Positions 32,884 through 40,854 of a stretch of DNA of 50,182 nt are shown piece after piece. Positions within the stretch are counted from its first letter, which is position 1. Every line of letters begins with the position of its first letter. The notes beneath the pieces were generated by a model. That model was not told the DNA's origin. It saw only the letters and a program-made list of their open reading frames with translations, and did not search any database. The stretch is taken from assembly GCA_039587535.1 (NCBI GenBank), contig JBDHIF010000021.1, positions 1 through 50,182 on the forward strand, written 5' to 3'. Position numbers and translations under genes: made by a program. This stretch comes from JAWLHJ01 sp039587535. GTDB taxonomy: Bacteria > Gemmatimonadota > Gemmatimonadetes > Longimicrobiales > Gaopeijiaceae.

Positions 32884-33834
32884 TCAGGCAGTTTCCTCGT
32901 GGCCCACCAGCTCATCCTGAAACCGGTAGGAGAGAAGCTTGTAGACCAGCTTCGCCACGAGGAAGTCCGGAGCGTGATACCCGGGGATGGGTGCGTGCTC
33001 AACGACGTCCGCGGCCACCACCTGCCGCTCGCTGAACACGCGCCGAAGGAATCGGAGCGTAGGGTACCACTGGCCGCCCCCAGGTTCGGGGGTGCCGGTG
33101 GACGGTACCAATGAAGGATCGAAGTAGTCCACGTCGAAGGTGAGGTAGACCTTCGGCCCGAGCGCTGCGAGTGCCCGGTCCATCCATCGGTCGTCCTCCC
33201 ACATCTCGTCCGCCCAGATGATGGTGGATCTCTCAGAGGCCTCCGAGAGGCTCGACTCCGCCGAGCTGAGAGATCGAATGCCCACGCCCACCACATCTAC
33301 GGCTTCGAGGACCTGCGCCATGACAGCCGCATGGGAGTGGGACGTCCCCTCGTAGCTCGTACGCAAGTCAGCGTGCGCGTCCATCTGCAGAACGGTGAGG
33401 CGTTCCTCATGCCGGTGAGTCTGAGCCAAAACCGCCGGGCCCGTCACCGAATGCTCGCCTCCGAGCATGACGAGGAACCGGTCTTCAGCGGCCTGCACCA
33501 CCGCAGAGTAGGCTCGGCGCAGCTCGTCCATGGCCTCTTCGGCCCCGGCCCGGGTAAGCTCCAGTTGGGGGAGCGTATGGACCCCGTAAGCGAGCGCGGC
33601 ATCCCCACCGAGCTCCTGATCGTAGAGCTCCAGGTATCGCGACGCTTCGACGATGGCTCTCGGCCCGTCTCTCGTGCCACCGCGATAGGACGTCGTGGAT
33701 TCATAAGGCACGGGCAGGAGGAGGGCCCGGGCCCCGTCGAAGGTCGCCCCGGAACCATCGAGCCCGAGGAAGTTGTGGGGCGCCTCCCATGGGAGGTCTC
33801 GCAGAGCCTCGATCAAGCGGTCTCGATCGGGCAA
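32884..33834 (-). CDS. speB: Agmatinase/arginase-family ureohydrolase
   Basis: A 316-residue manganese enzyme. The metal-binding motifs are GGEHS (H128), DAHAD (D152, H154, D156) and FDVDYFDP (D234, D236, D239), followed by STGTPEPGG, the pattern of the agmatinase branch that makes putrescine and urea from agmatine. Arginase or guanidinobutyrase activity cannot be excluded. The longest frame begins at TTG 33834 and overlaps fur by 22 bp. A second TTG at 33816 overlaps the fur stop as TTGA and fits the coupling style of the neighbours, so the real start may be there. No ADC (SpeA) gene is nearby. Confidence 0.88.
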   Translation of the reverse strand: MPDRDRLIEALRDLPWEAPHNFLGLDGSGATFDGARALLLPVPYESTTSYRGGTRDGPRAIVEASRYLELYDQELGGDAALAYGVHTLPQLELTRAGAEEAMDELRRAYSAVVQAAEDRFLVMLGGEHSVTGPAVLAQTHRHEERLTVLQMDAHADLRTSYEGTSHSHAAVMAQVLEAVDVVGVGIRSLSSAESSLSEASERSTIIWADEMWEDDRWMDRALAALGPKVYLTFDVDYFDPSLVPSTGTPEPGGGQWYPTLRFLRRVFSERQVVAADVVEHAPIPGYHAPDFLVAKLVYKLLSYRFQDELVGHEETA

Positions 33835-34313
33835 GTGAGGCCGTCCGAGGGAAGCTCCGCGCCTGCCTCACTACACTCCTGACAGAGACCGTAGATCTCC
33901 AGACGGTGCCGGGCAGGCGTGAACCCGTGCTCGGCCTTGACTCGGCTCTCCACCGAGAAGATCTCCTTGCTCTCGAACTCCGTGACCTTCGCGCACTCGA
34001 GGCAGATGAGGTGCTCGTGCACGGGATGGCGCGACAGTCGATGTTCGTACCGCTTGAATCCCTCACCGAAGTCATGCTCTTCCACCAACCGGCTGCGCAC
34101 CAGTAGATCGAGGGTCCTATAGATGGTGGCCTTGCCGATCCGCTCCCCTCGAGCCCTGATGTCACGCTCGATGTCGTCGACAGACAGGTGCGCGTCCGAG
34201 CCGAAGACCACCTCGGCCACGACTTCGCGCTGCTGCGTGACCGGTAGGCCCTGATCACGCAGATAGCGCCCGAAGAGTCGAGTGAACGGACCGCCTACCG
34301 TGGGTGTGCTCAC
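33813..34313 (-). CDS. Fur-family metal-responsive transcriptional regulator
   Basis: A 166-residue repressor. The N-terminal winged helix includes QGLPVTQQREVVAEVVFG and the recognition helix around IGKATIYRTLDLLVRSRLV. The dimerisation domain has VEEHDFGEGFKRYEH, then HPVHEHLICLECAKVTEF. The structural zinc site is made of C104/C107 and C144/C147. Whether it senses Fe, Zn or peroxide (Fur, Zur or PerR) cannot be decided. The GTG start overlaps the stop of the small unknown gene (GTGA). Position between a DHH nuclease gene and agmatinase is not a typical Fur setting. Confidence 0.92.
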   Translation of the reverse strand: MSTPTVGGPFTRLFGRYLRDQGLPVTQQREVVAEVVFGSDAHLSVDDIERDIRARGERIGKATIYRTLDLLVRSRLVEEHDFGEGFKRYEHRLSRHPVHEHLICLECAKVTEFESKEIFSVESRVKAEHGFTPARHRLEIYGLCQECSEAGAELPSDGLTCPIETA

Positions 34314-34759
34314 GATTCCATCGCCCTCAAGAACTGAGTGTCGAACTCTTCCAGAAGCTCCTCGAAGCGCGCCGGACTACCCTGGACATCGATTTCACGA
34401 GGCTCGCCGAGCCCCTCGCCACTCCGCCGCACGACGCCCTCGATAACCCCGGGAAATCGGTCCGGCGGAGCGTCACCCTCACGGGTCAGGGACGGGGTCA
34501 CGGTCACGCCCTGCCCGGTGTGCTCGGCTTGGTAGGCCACCGTGACCATGCTTCTCCGGTCCTCGCCATCGTCCAGAAAAGTACTTACGGCCACCAATCC
34601 CTGTTCCCGGCGACCCTTCCGGACCGGGGGGAAGATCCATATGCGATCCACGCTGGGAATACCGAGCTGGTCCCGAACTCGGATGAGTACGCGAGGAATG
34701 GCCTCGGGGACCCCCGGGTCGGACGAGCGGTCTCCCTGCGGCGGTCGCAGAAGACTCAA
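34310..34759 (-). CDS. Conserved-looking unknown protein between nrnA-like and fur
   Basis: A 149-residue soluble protein of mixed alpha/beta character: VLIRVRDQLGIPSVDRIWIFPP, RREQGLVAVSTFLD, RRSMVTVAYQAEHTGQG, and a C-terminal helix FEELLEEFDTQFLRAME. I do not recognise the family. No signal peptide or membrane segment. The start is a TTG that overlaps the nrnA-like stop as TTGA, and the stop overlaps fur as GTGA, so it is translated as the middle of a coupled trio. The basic, aromatic-rich centre (DRIWIFPPVRKGRRE) is its most distinctive part. Function unknown. Confidence 0.7.
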   Translation of the reverse strand: MSLLRPPQGDRSSDPGVPEAIPRVLIRVRDQLGIPSVDRIWIFPPVRKGRREQGLVAVSTFLDDGEDRRSMVTVAYQAEHTGQGVTVTPSLTREGDAPPDRFPGVIEGVVRRSGEGLGEPREIDVQGSPARFEELLEEFDTQFLRAMES

Positions 34760-35787
34760 TTGGCATCTCCTTTAAGGGTGGCAGCCAGAACGTCACGGGT
34801 CACGGTCAGCACTTCTTCCTTCGCGCGCTCCATCGGTCCCGGGAGCATGGCCCCGGACGCCTTCACGTGTCCACCTCCGTCCCAGCGCCGTGCCAAGGCG
34901 TTCACGTCCACCTCTCCCCTCGATCGGAAGGACACCTTGATGTCGCCGGTGGTCGTACCCCGAAACAGAAGCGCCACCTTGGTGCCGGCGATGGTCCGGG
35001 GAACGTCGACCATCCCCTCCAGGTCTTCGGGGGTCGCCCCGATACGATCGTAGGCCTCGGTGGGTACCTGCATCCACGATATTCCCACGTCCGGATCCTG
35101 CTCAAGCGTGTCCAACGCCTCGCGAAGAAGCTCGAAGCGCCGAAGGGGCGCCGACCCGTAGATCCGCTCGTGCGTGGTCTCCGGGTTCACGCCACGGTCG
35201 ATGAGATCGGCGGCAATGAGGTGGCTGGCAGGGGTCGCGTTGGTGAACCGAAATCCACCGGTGTCCGTTAGGATGGCGACGTAGATACCCAACGCCACAT
35301 GCTCGGTCCAGGGCCCCTTTGCGGCGGCGATGATATCGTAGACGAGTTCGCCAGTGGCGCACGCCTCTGAGTCCCGGACGGAGATACCACCTATGCCGTG
35401 ATCCCCGATCGGGTGGTGGTCCACCACCAACGTCGGTAAATCCCGAATGAGGCTTCGTACCCGCCCGATCCTCGGCACCTCACCGGTGTCCAGGACGATG
35501 GCGAGGTCGGCGGATGCGCAGAGGTCCCGTGCCCTGGACGAGCCGGCGTTGACGACCCACTCGTTCGCTTCCAATAGGAACCGGAAGCTATCCGGGAACG
35601 GGGTCGGGTTGATGATCCACGCTTCCGTCCCGTTCGCGCGAAGCCACGAGGCGAGCGCAGCCTCGCATCCAGCCCCGTCTCCGTCGGCGTTGAGGTGGGT
35701 CGTCAGGACGGCGCGGCGGGAAGCCAGAAGTGCATTCCTCGCCTCCATCACGGCGGGCACCCTGCTGGAGGGCGTCCGGTAGCTCAC
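34756..35787 (-). CDS. DHH-family phosphoesterase, NrnA-like (oligoribonuclease / pAp phosphatase)
   Basis: A 343-residue enzyme. Manganese-binding motifs are HLNADGDG (D35, D37), IVLDTGE (D100), VVDHHPIG (DHH at 123-125) and AILTDTGGFRF. The C-terminal DHHA1 domain ends with GGGH (304-307), which binds substrate. NrnA degrades short oligoribonucleotides and removes phosphate from 3'-phosphoadenosine 5'-phosphate. GTG 35787 is chosen because of a strong Shine-Dalgarno (see 35793-35797). ATG 35748 would give 330 residues and lose no motif. A much longer frame reaching 36237 runs over the CoaE-PHP gene in another frame and is not real. Confidence 0.93.
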   Translation of the reverse strand: MSYRTPSSRVPAVMEARNALLASRRAVLTTHLNADGDGAGCEAALASWLRANGTEAWIINPTPFPDSFRFLLEANEWVVNAGSSRARDLCASADLAIVLDTGEVPRIGRVRSLIRDLPTLVVDHHPIGDHGIGGISVRDSEACATGELVYDIIAAAKGPWTEHVALGIYVAILTDTGGFRFTNATPASHLIAADLIDRGVNPETTHERIYGSAPLRRFELLREALDTLEQDPDVGISWMQVPTEAYDRIGATPEDLEGMVDVPRTIAGTKVALLFRGTTTGDIKVSFRSRGEVDVNALARRWDGGGHVKASGAMLPGPMERAKEEVLTVTRDVLAATLKGDAN

Positions 35788-35792
35788 TCCGA

Positions 35793-35797
35793 CTCCT
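35793..35797 (-). promoter_or_regulatory. Shine-Dalgarno that decides the NrnA-like start
   Basis: AGGAG on the minus strand, 5 nt before GTG 35787. It favours this GTG over the ATG 39 bp downstream, which has no similar motif. Confidence 0.6.
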
Positions 35798-35935
35798 ACG
35801 CCAAAAGGGAAAATTTCGGGGCCGGAGGGTGGCCCCGCGAGGCCTGAAGATACCGAGAGTCCGCCGTTGCCCGCTACGCCCTGACGGTGGAAGCCCCCGT
35901 GAAGCTGGGAGCAGATCGGGGTCCGGCGAACAGCC

Positions 35936-37195
35936 CTAGTGGCCGGGAAGCTTCTTCCGCACCTTGGCCCATGTCGAGGCCAAGTGCACGAGCCGGGACG
36001 CCTCGGTCCCGCCGGTCTGCGCTCGAGACAAGGCGACTTTGAAGGCGTCGGGACGGTTGGGGTGCCGTGGAAGATCCACGAAGGCGTTCCCGATCTCTCG
36101 GACCGTATGGGCATCCGACCCCGCACCACGCAACGTACCGTGCCGACGCGCCAGCTCCTCCGCTTTGTGGTTCGCCGCCGGACTGTGGAGCCTCGCGTTG
36201 AACACCTCCACGACGTCGCAGAGAGGGGCCAGGACATCGGCTAGTCGGCCCCCACCCCCCTTTCCGCCGGCGTAGGGATGCGGAAGGTAGGGGATGCCCC
36301 CCTGATCCCGAATCCACTCGATGGTCTTTGCCGCAGGGGTGCCCCTCGGGATCTCCTCCGTCAGGTACAGCCCAATGACGTCGATCCCCTCGGCCGTCTT
36401 GACCTCCTCGCCCGGCACGATCGCATCGGGATGCCTCTCGGCCATCTGAAGAGCCAGGTCCAGGCGGTTGTGATCGGTAATGGCGATACGGCCATAGCCC
36501 AACGCTCGAGCCCGTCGCAGGATGGCTTCAGGGTCGGACAGGCAGTCCCAGGAGGCTTCGGTGTGCAGGTGCAGATCCATTCGCAGAGGGCCCTCTGGCC
36601 AACCTCGAAGCTCCTCCAGAACCTCCGACGCTCGGATGTCCAACGCATCGCGCGTTCCACCGTTCTCGATGACGAGGTCGGCGAGGGCACGCTTCTCTTC
36701 GGCCGGCATCTGAGCGCCCATCATCCGGAGAGCCTCGTCGCGGTCTAGACCGCGATCTTCGACCAGCCGACGCAACCGCTCTTCGTCGGGCGCATCCACC
36801 AGCACGGTAACATCGAAAGCACCCGCCATCCCGGTCTCGAAGAGGAGGGGAATCTCCGAGACAGCCAGAGGCTCTCGGGCCGCTACCTGGACCTGGAACC
36901 ACTGATCTCTCAGCGCCCGGACCGCAGGATGCACGATGGCCTCGAGACGCTCCCGAGCCTCGTCGTCGCGGAACACCCGGTCGCGCAGCGCCGCTCGGTC
37001 GAGAGACCCGTCCGACGCCAGCACGTCCCCCCCGAAAGCGGCACGCACCGCGTCGAGCCCGGGAGAGCCTGGCGCCACCGCCTTGCGCGCGAAGTCGTCG
37101 GCGCTCGCGACCGGCACACCCTCCGCCGCCCACAACCGTGCAACGCTCGACTTTCCTGAGGCGATACTCCCCGTGAGTGCGACATTGAGCGTCAT
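35936..37195 (-). CDS. coaE: Dephospho-CoA kinase fused to a PHP phosphoesterase domain
   Basis: A 419-residue two-domain protein. Residues 1-200 are CoaE, which phosphorylates dephospho-CoA in the last step of CoA synthesis: P-loop GSIASGKS (9-16), SADDFARKAV, AIVHPAVRALRDQW, EIPLLFETG and the lid DEERLRRLVEDRGLDRDEA. Residues 206-419 are a PHP domain: DLHLHTEASWDC, AITDHNRLDLAL, VPGEEVKTAEGIDVIGLYL, IPYLPHPYAG, GAGSDAHTVREIGNA. PHP domains are metal-dependent phosphoesterases. The frame is open across the join with no stop. An ATG at 36580 begins the PHP part and could be an internal start. The gene overlaps dedA as ATGA and ends 148 bp before the NrnA-like gene. Confidence 0.92.
   Translation of the reverse strand: MTLNVALTGSIASGKSSVARLWAAEGVPVASADDFARKAVAPGSPGLDAVRAAFGGDVLASDGSLDRAALRDRVFRDDEARERLEAIVHPAVRALRDQWFQVQVAAREPLAVSEIPLLFETGMAGAFDVTVLVDAPDEERLRRLVEDRGLDRDEALRMMGAQMPAEEKRALADLVIENGGTRDALDIRASEVLEELRGWPEGPLRMDLHLHTEASWDCLSDPEAILRRARALGYGRIAITDHNRLDLALQMAERHPDAIVPGEEVKTAEGIDVIGLYLTEEIPRGTPAAKTIEWIRDQGGIPYLPHPYAGGKGGGGRLADVLAPLCDVVEVFNARLHSPAANHKAEELARRHGTLRGAGSDAHTVREIGNAFVDLPRHPNRPDAFKVALSRAQTGGTEASRLVHLASTWAKVRKKLPGH
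36584..36597. repeat. 14-bp perfect palindrome at the CoaE-PHP junction
   Basis: CAGAGGGCCCTCTG is a perfect palindrome lying 4 bp before the internal ATG that starts the PHP domain. It encodes part of the linker WPEGPLR. It may be accidental, or a regulatory or mRNA hairpin affecting an internal start. Confidence 0.4.
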
Positions 37196-37833
37196 CCGTC
37201 ATCTCCCCTTGCCATCGCCGGTTGGCGGCTCCGGCCGTTGCGACGAACACGCCAGGTGATCCAAATCGCCACGCCCGCCACCACGAAGGCCGCAGCTCCG
37301 CCCACACCCACCCATCGGGCAACGACGGCCCAGCTCTCGCCGGCCAGCCAACCGATCCCGGCATAAATGGCGACCCACCCGATGAGGCCGAACACCTCGA
37401 AGATCAAGAAGGACCGATACGAGAGATCACTCATCCCGGCGGCCATGGGCATGAGGGTTCGAGCAAACGAGATCAGGCGCCCCACCGAAACGGAGTAGAT
37501 GGGGTGCCGACCGAAGAAGTCACTCATGCGATCATGGCGGCTGCGCGCCACCCCGGCCAGCCTGCCGCGGCCCTCCAGCGCCCGATGTCCCCACGCTCGA
37601 CCGATCCAGAACCCGAGCGAGTCCCCGGCCCAGCCTCCGGAGGCGGCCGCGAGCAGGATCGGCGCCAGGGCCAGATCACCTTGCACGGCTAGAGCCGTCG
37701 CGAATGACGTCGCCATTCCCGATGGCACCACGAGTCCCGTCACGAAACAGGTCTCGAGCACGGCCAGGCCGAACAGGAGCCACGGGCCGTACAGCGGGAG
37801 AAGCTGCAGCAGATAGGTCCCGATGGGATCCAT
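37192..37833 (-). CDS. DedA-family membrane protein
   Basis: A 213-residue polytopic membrane protein with 4-5 helices. Family motifs are LLPLYGPWLLFGLAVLETCFVTGLVVPSG, ASGGWAGDSLGFWIGRAWGHRAL, FFGRHPIYSVSVGRLISFARTLMPMAAGM and FEVFGLIGWVAIYAGIGWLAG. The Gly and Arg in GRLISFARTLMP are the conserved core. DedA proteins act as flippases or scramblases, several for undecaprenyl phosphate or phosphatidylethanolamine. It is upstream of coaE with an ATGA overlap. The short C-terminal tail is basic (RVRRNGRSRQ). Confidence 0.92.
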   Translation of the reverse strand: MDPIGTYLLQLLPLYGPWLLFGLAVLETCFVTGLVVPSGMATSFATALAVQGDLALAPILLAAASGGWAGDSLGFWIGRAWGHRALEGRGRLAGVARSRHDRMSDFFGRHPIYSVSVGRLISFARTLMPMAAGMSDLSYRSFLIFEVFGLIGWVAIYAGIGWLAGESWAVVARWVGVGGAAAFVVAGVAIWITWRVRRNGRSRQPAMARGDDG

Positions 37834-37890
37834 CAGCGTGGGAGAGCGGCGCGAGGCGGCTGCCGACCCGCTGTCACGGGGCGTGCGGCG

Positions 37891-38277
37891 TCATCCCCGG
37901 GGCATGGCAATCTGGAGGTCGTCATTCGTATGCGGGAGCCCGTCGGGCCCGTACGATACGATGCCGACAGAGTCGGGCCACACCACCAGACGGTACGTCG
38001 CACCCCATGCGTCACGCCCGATGTCCTGGGACCGATATCGCTCATCGAGCCAGTCCCCCCATGCGCTCCCCTCCTCGGGAACGTCCCCCGTGAGGCGCTC
38101 GTGCGCGACCACGTTCCTGCCCACCCGACGCATCTCGTCCAGGGCACCCCAAGAGGTGAACGGTCCCATGACCCGCTCGGCCAGCGGTTCGGTTGTCTCC
38201 ACCAGAATCGCTCGGGACTCCGGGAAGTAGATCCATGTGCAGACACATAACACACAGAGTAGCAGGAGCCTAGTCAT
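37891..38277 (-). CDS. Membrane-anchored protein with a pseudopilin-like C-terminal motif
   Basis: A 128-residue protein from the ATG at 38277. Residues 3-15 (RLLLLCVLCVCTW) form one hydrophobic anchor. After a helical middle (LDEMRRVGRNVVAHERLTG) the C-terminus reads GRDAWGATYRLVVWPDSVGIVSYGPDGLPHTNDDLQI. That D-x-W-G...Y, V-S-Y-G-x-D-G...DD pattern looks like the calcium-binding C-terminal loop of type II secretion major pseudopilins (GspG). The N-terminus lacks the usual G/FTLIE prepilin cleavage motif, so it is not an ordinary pseudopilin. It overlaps the end of the upstream small gene by 8 bp. Function unknown. Confidence 0.68.
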   Translation of the reverse strand: MTRLLLLCVLCVCTWIYFPESRAILVETTEPLAERVMGPFTSWGALDEMRRVGRNVVAHERLTGDVPEEGSAWGDWLDERYRSQDIGRDAWGATYRLVVWPDSVGIVSYGPDGLPHTNDDLQIAMPRG

Positions 38278-38554
38278 GGGACCTACCCCCAGCCGGCTCA
38301 CGGCCGGTGATGCGTCGACGCATACGCGCCGTCCACAGAAGGTAGCGCTCCAGGTCGTCCATCGACGGTTCCGCACCCGCGTCGCCGAAGGCGGTCTCCA
38401 TGCGCCACCGCATGTACGACGCAGGCGGAACGGGTAAGAACGGGAACCGCATGTACCAACCTCTCGCTCTGAACGCCCAAGACGCGCCGAGCATCGCGGG
38501 GATCACACGGGGGCGACGTATCGCCAGCGCAAGCATGCGGGAGTAGATGGACAC
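38270..38554 (-). CDS. Small basic conserved-looking protein, unknown
   Basis: A 94-residue protein starting at GTG 38554, or at ATG 38536 if translation begins later. It is rich in Arg and aromatics: SWAFRARGWYMRFPFLPVPPASYMRWRMETAFGD, then SMDDLERYLLWTARMRRRI. There is one weakly hydrophobic stretch near residues 17-28 but no clear signal peptide. I have the impression of a small family seen beside other genes in this kind of genome, but no name or function. It heads the long minus-strand run and is divergent from the DUF255 gene (182 bp). Confidence 0.6.
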   Translation of the reverse strand: MSIYSRMLALAIRRPRVIPAMLGASWAFRARGWYMRFPFLPVPPASYMRWRMETAFGDAGAEPSMDDLERYLLWTARMRRRITGREPAGGRSHD

Positions 38555-38736
38555 TTTCTTCTATGTTGTCGGTCGCTCGGACAGGGTGTCCTGGGCGACG
38601 GGGGGTGCCTGAAGCTGGAACAGGCTGACAATGTAATCAGGCGGCCCAATCAGCGAAAAACATTTGTTTCCCGTTGAGCCATGCGCGCTCTGCCGCACGG
38701 CTCCCTCCTCTCCGACCCACACCCTCCCTTCACGTC

Positions 38737-40788
38737 ATGGCCAACCGACTGGCAGCGGAATCCAGCCCATATCTCCAGCAACACGCCCAGAACCCCGTTG
38801 ACTGGTTCCCGTGGGGAGAGGAAGCATTCCAGAGGGCCCGAGAGCTGGACCGGGCTGTCCTTCTGTCCGTGGGGTACTCCTCCTGCCATTGGTGCCACGT
38901 CATGGAGCGGGAGTCCTTCGAGGATGAGGCCACCGCAACGCTCATGAACGAGCTGTTCGTGAGCGTAAAGGTGGACCGGGAGGAGCGCCCGGACGTGGAC
39001 CAGATCTACATCAAGGCCGTGCAGGCCATGACCGGCTCCGCCGGGTGGCCGCTTACGGTCTGGATGACCCCCGACGGAGTGCCGTTTTACGGTGGCACCT
39101 ACTTCCCTCCGGAGCCGCGTCACGGGATCCCCTCTTTCCGGCAAGTCCTCCGGGGGGTGGGCGACGCATATCGGGATCGACGGAGCGAGGTGCTGGCCAG
39201 CGGAGAGCGCCTGGTGCGCGCGCTGGCACTGGCGTCTGAGCCGGGCAGCCCGGGGCAAGCCGAGGTCGCGCTCTCGGACACCGCCTGGGAAGCGCTGGCC
39301 TCGAGGTTCGATGACGAGCACGGCGGGTTCGGAGGTGCCCCCAAGTTCCCTCAGCCGGTCACCCTCGAAATCGTTCTTCGCCGAGCAGCACGGGCTGAAG
39401 ACGCGCGCGCCCGAGACATGCTGGTAAGCACACTCAGGGCCATGGCCCGAGGTGGCATGCGGGACCAGCTCGCAGGGGGCTTCCACAGGTACTCGGTGGA
39501 TGCCCGGTGGCTGGTTCCGCACTTCGAGAAGATGCTGTACGACAACGCGCTTCTGGCACGGGTCTACCTCGACACACACCTCCTCACCGGAGAGTGGGAC
39601 CTCCTGACGGTGACGGAAGAGGTCCTGGACGATCTGCTCACCGATTTCCGTTCGCAGGACGGGGCCTTCTACACCGCGAGGGACGCCGACTCGGAGGGCG
39701 AGGAGGGTCTCTTCTACGTGTGGACGCCCCAACAGGTCGAAGCCGTGCTCGGAGCCGAGCGGGGCCGGAGCTTCTGCCGGGTCTTCGGGGTGACACGAAG
39801 CGGCAACTTCGAGGGGCGATCCATCCTCCACGTGGCCCAAAACCCTGACGACGTGGCAGCAGACGAAGGAGTCGCCCCCGAAGCCTTTCGAGCCCGCCTG
39901 GCGGAAGATCGTCAACGATTGCTGGAGGCGCGGGCGGAACGCGAAGCTCCCTTCCGCGACGAGAAGATCCTGGCCTCCTGGAACGCAATGGCCATCCGCG
40001 CCCTGGCCGAAGCCGGAGCGGCCCTGGGGAGGCCGGAGTACGTGAGCGCTGCCGCCGAAGCGGCTCGATTCGTGGTGGATCGGATGATTCGGGACGGGCG
40101 CCTTCTCCGCGTGCACATGGACGGCACGTCCAAGGTGCCGGCATTCCTCGAAGACTATGCAGCGCTCGGGAACGCCTTCCTGTCCCTCCACGCGGCCACC
40201 CTCGACCCTGTCTGGCTCGAGCGGACCCGCTGGTGTTGCGACGAGATCCTTGCCCGCTTCGAGGACCCCAATACGGGCCTGCTGTTCGATGTGGCGGGCG
40301 ATGGCGAAGCGCTGGTCGTCCGGCCCCGTGACGCTACGGACGGCGCCACACCCTCGGGGCCTTCACTGGCCGCCGAGCTGCTGGTTCGGGCGGGCCATGT
40401 CTTCGACGATTCCCGGTACCGAGAATCCGCCGAGCACACGTTCTCGGCTCAGGTAGGCGCGTTGGAGAGGTTCGGGACGGCGTTCGGCCGGATGCTCACC
40501 GCACTGGACCGCGCCCGAGCGGTGCCGTTGGAGATCGCCGTGGTGGGCGACCCCACGGACGAAGCCACCCGCGAGCTAATCCGGGCCGCCCACCGGCGCT
40601 TCATCCGGGACCTCACCGTCGTTGGCCGTCCCCCAGAGGTCGAGGTCCCGGATGTGCCACTGCTGGAGAGCCGAGGTCTGGTCGATGGACGCGCGGCGGC
40701 CTACGTCTGCCGGGCCTACGCATGCCTTCTGCCTGTCACCGATGCGAAGGGTGTGCAGGTCGAGCTGGAGCGGGCCCTCGAGACCTGA
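38737..40788 (+). CDS. DUF255/YyaL-family protein (thioredoxin-like plus six-hairpin glycosidase-like)
   Basis: A 683-residue protein. The N-terminus is the DUF255 signature NRLAAESSPYLQQHAQNPVDWFPW and GYSSCHWCHVMERESF, where C50 and C53 form a thioredoxin-like CxxC. Next is VDREERPDVDQIYIKAVQAMTGSAGWPLTVW. The rest is an alpha/alpha toroid of the six-hairpin type (GGFHRYSVDARWLVPHFEKMLYDN, EDYAALGNAFLSL, AFGRMLTALDRA). The family includes SPATA20/YyaL and its substrate is not established. ATG 38737 starts MANRLAAESS and is preferred over a longer frame. A long open frame on the opposite strand is an artefact of GC-rich coding. Confidence 0.93.
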   Translation: MANRLAAESSPYLQQHAQNPVDWFPWGEEAFQRARELDRAVLLSVGYSSCHWCHVMERESFEDEATATLMNELFVSVKVDREERPDVDQIYIKAVQAMTGSAGWPLTVWMTPDGVPFYGGTYFPPEPRHGIPSFRQVLRGVGDAYRDRRSEVLASGERLVRALALASEPGSPGQAEVALSDTAWEALASRFDDEHGGFGGAPKFPQPVTLEIVLRRAARAEDARARDMLVSTLRAMARGGMRDQLAGGFHRYSVDARWLVPHFEKMLYDNALLARVYLDTHLLTGEWDLLTVTEEVLDDLLTDFRSQDGAFYTARDADSEGEEGLFYVWTPQQVEAVLGAERGRSFCRVFGVTRSGNFEGRSILHVAQNPDDVAADEGVAPEAFRARLAEDRQRLLEARAEREAPFRDEKILASWNAMAIRALAEAGAALGRPEYVSAAAEAARFVVDRMIRDGRLLRVHMDGTSKVPAFLEDYAALGNAFLSLHAATLDPVWLERTRWCCDEILARFEDPNTGLLFDVAGDGEALVVRPRDATDGATPSGPSLAAELLVRAGHVFDDSRYRESAEHTFSAQVGALERFGTAFGRMLTALDRARAVPLEIAVVGDPTDEATRELIRAAHRRFIRDLTVVGRPPEVEVPDVPLLESRGLVDGRAAAYVCRAYACLLPVTDAKGVQVELERALET

Positions 40789-40854
40789 GCCTCTTGGCGA
40801 GATCGCCCAACACGTCCTTCCGAAAGCTCGAGAGGCCGGTGGCCTCGTACGCCC

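Noticed and set aside
31351..33114. A 587-codon open frame on the plus strand across the PLD and agmatinase genes
   Set aside because: Antisense to two genes with complete catalytic motifs; the translation is Arg/Pro-rich without any recognisable domain.
38650..40191. A 513-codon open frame on the minus strand opposite the YyaL gene
   Set aside because: It lies wholly antisense to a well-recognised DUF255 protein, its translation has no motif, and such frames arise from GC-rich third positions.
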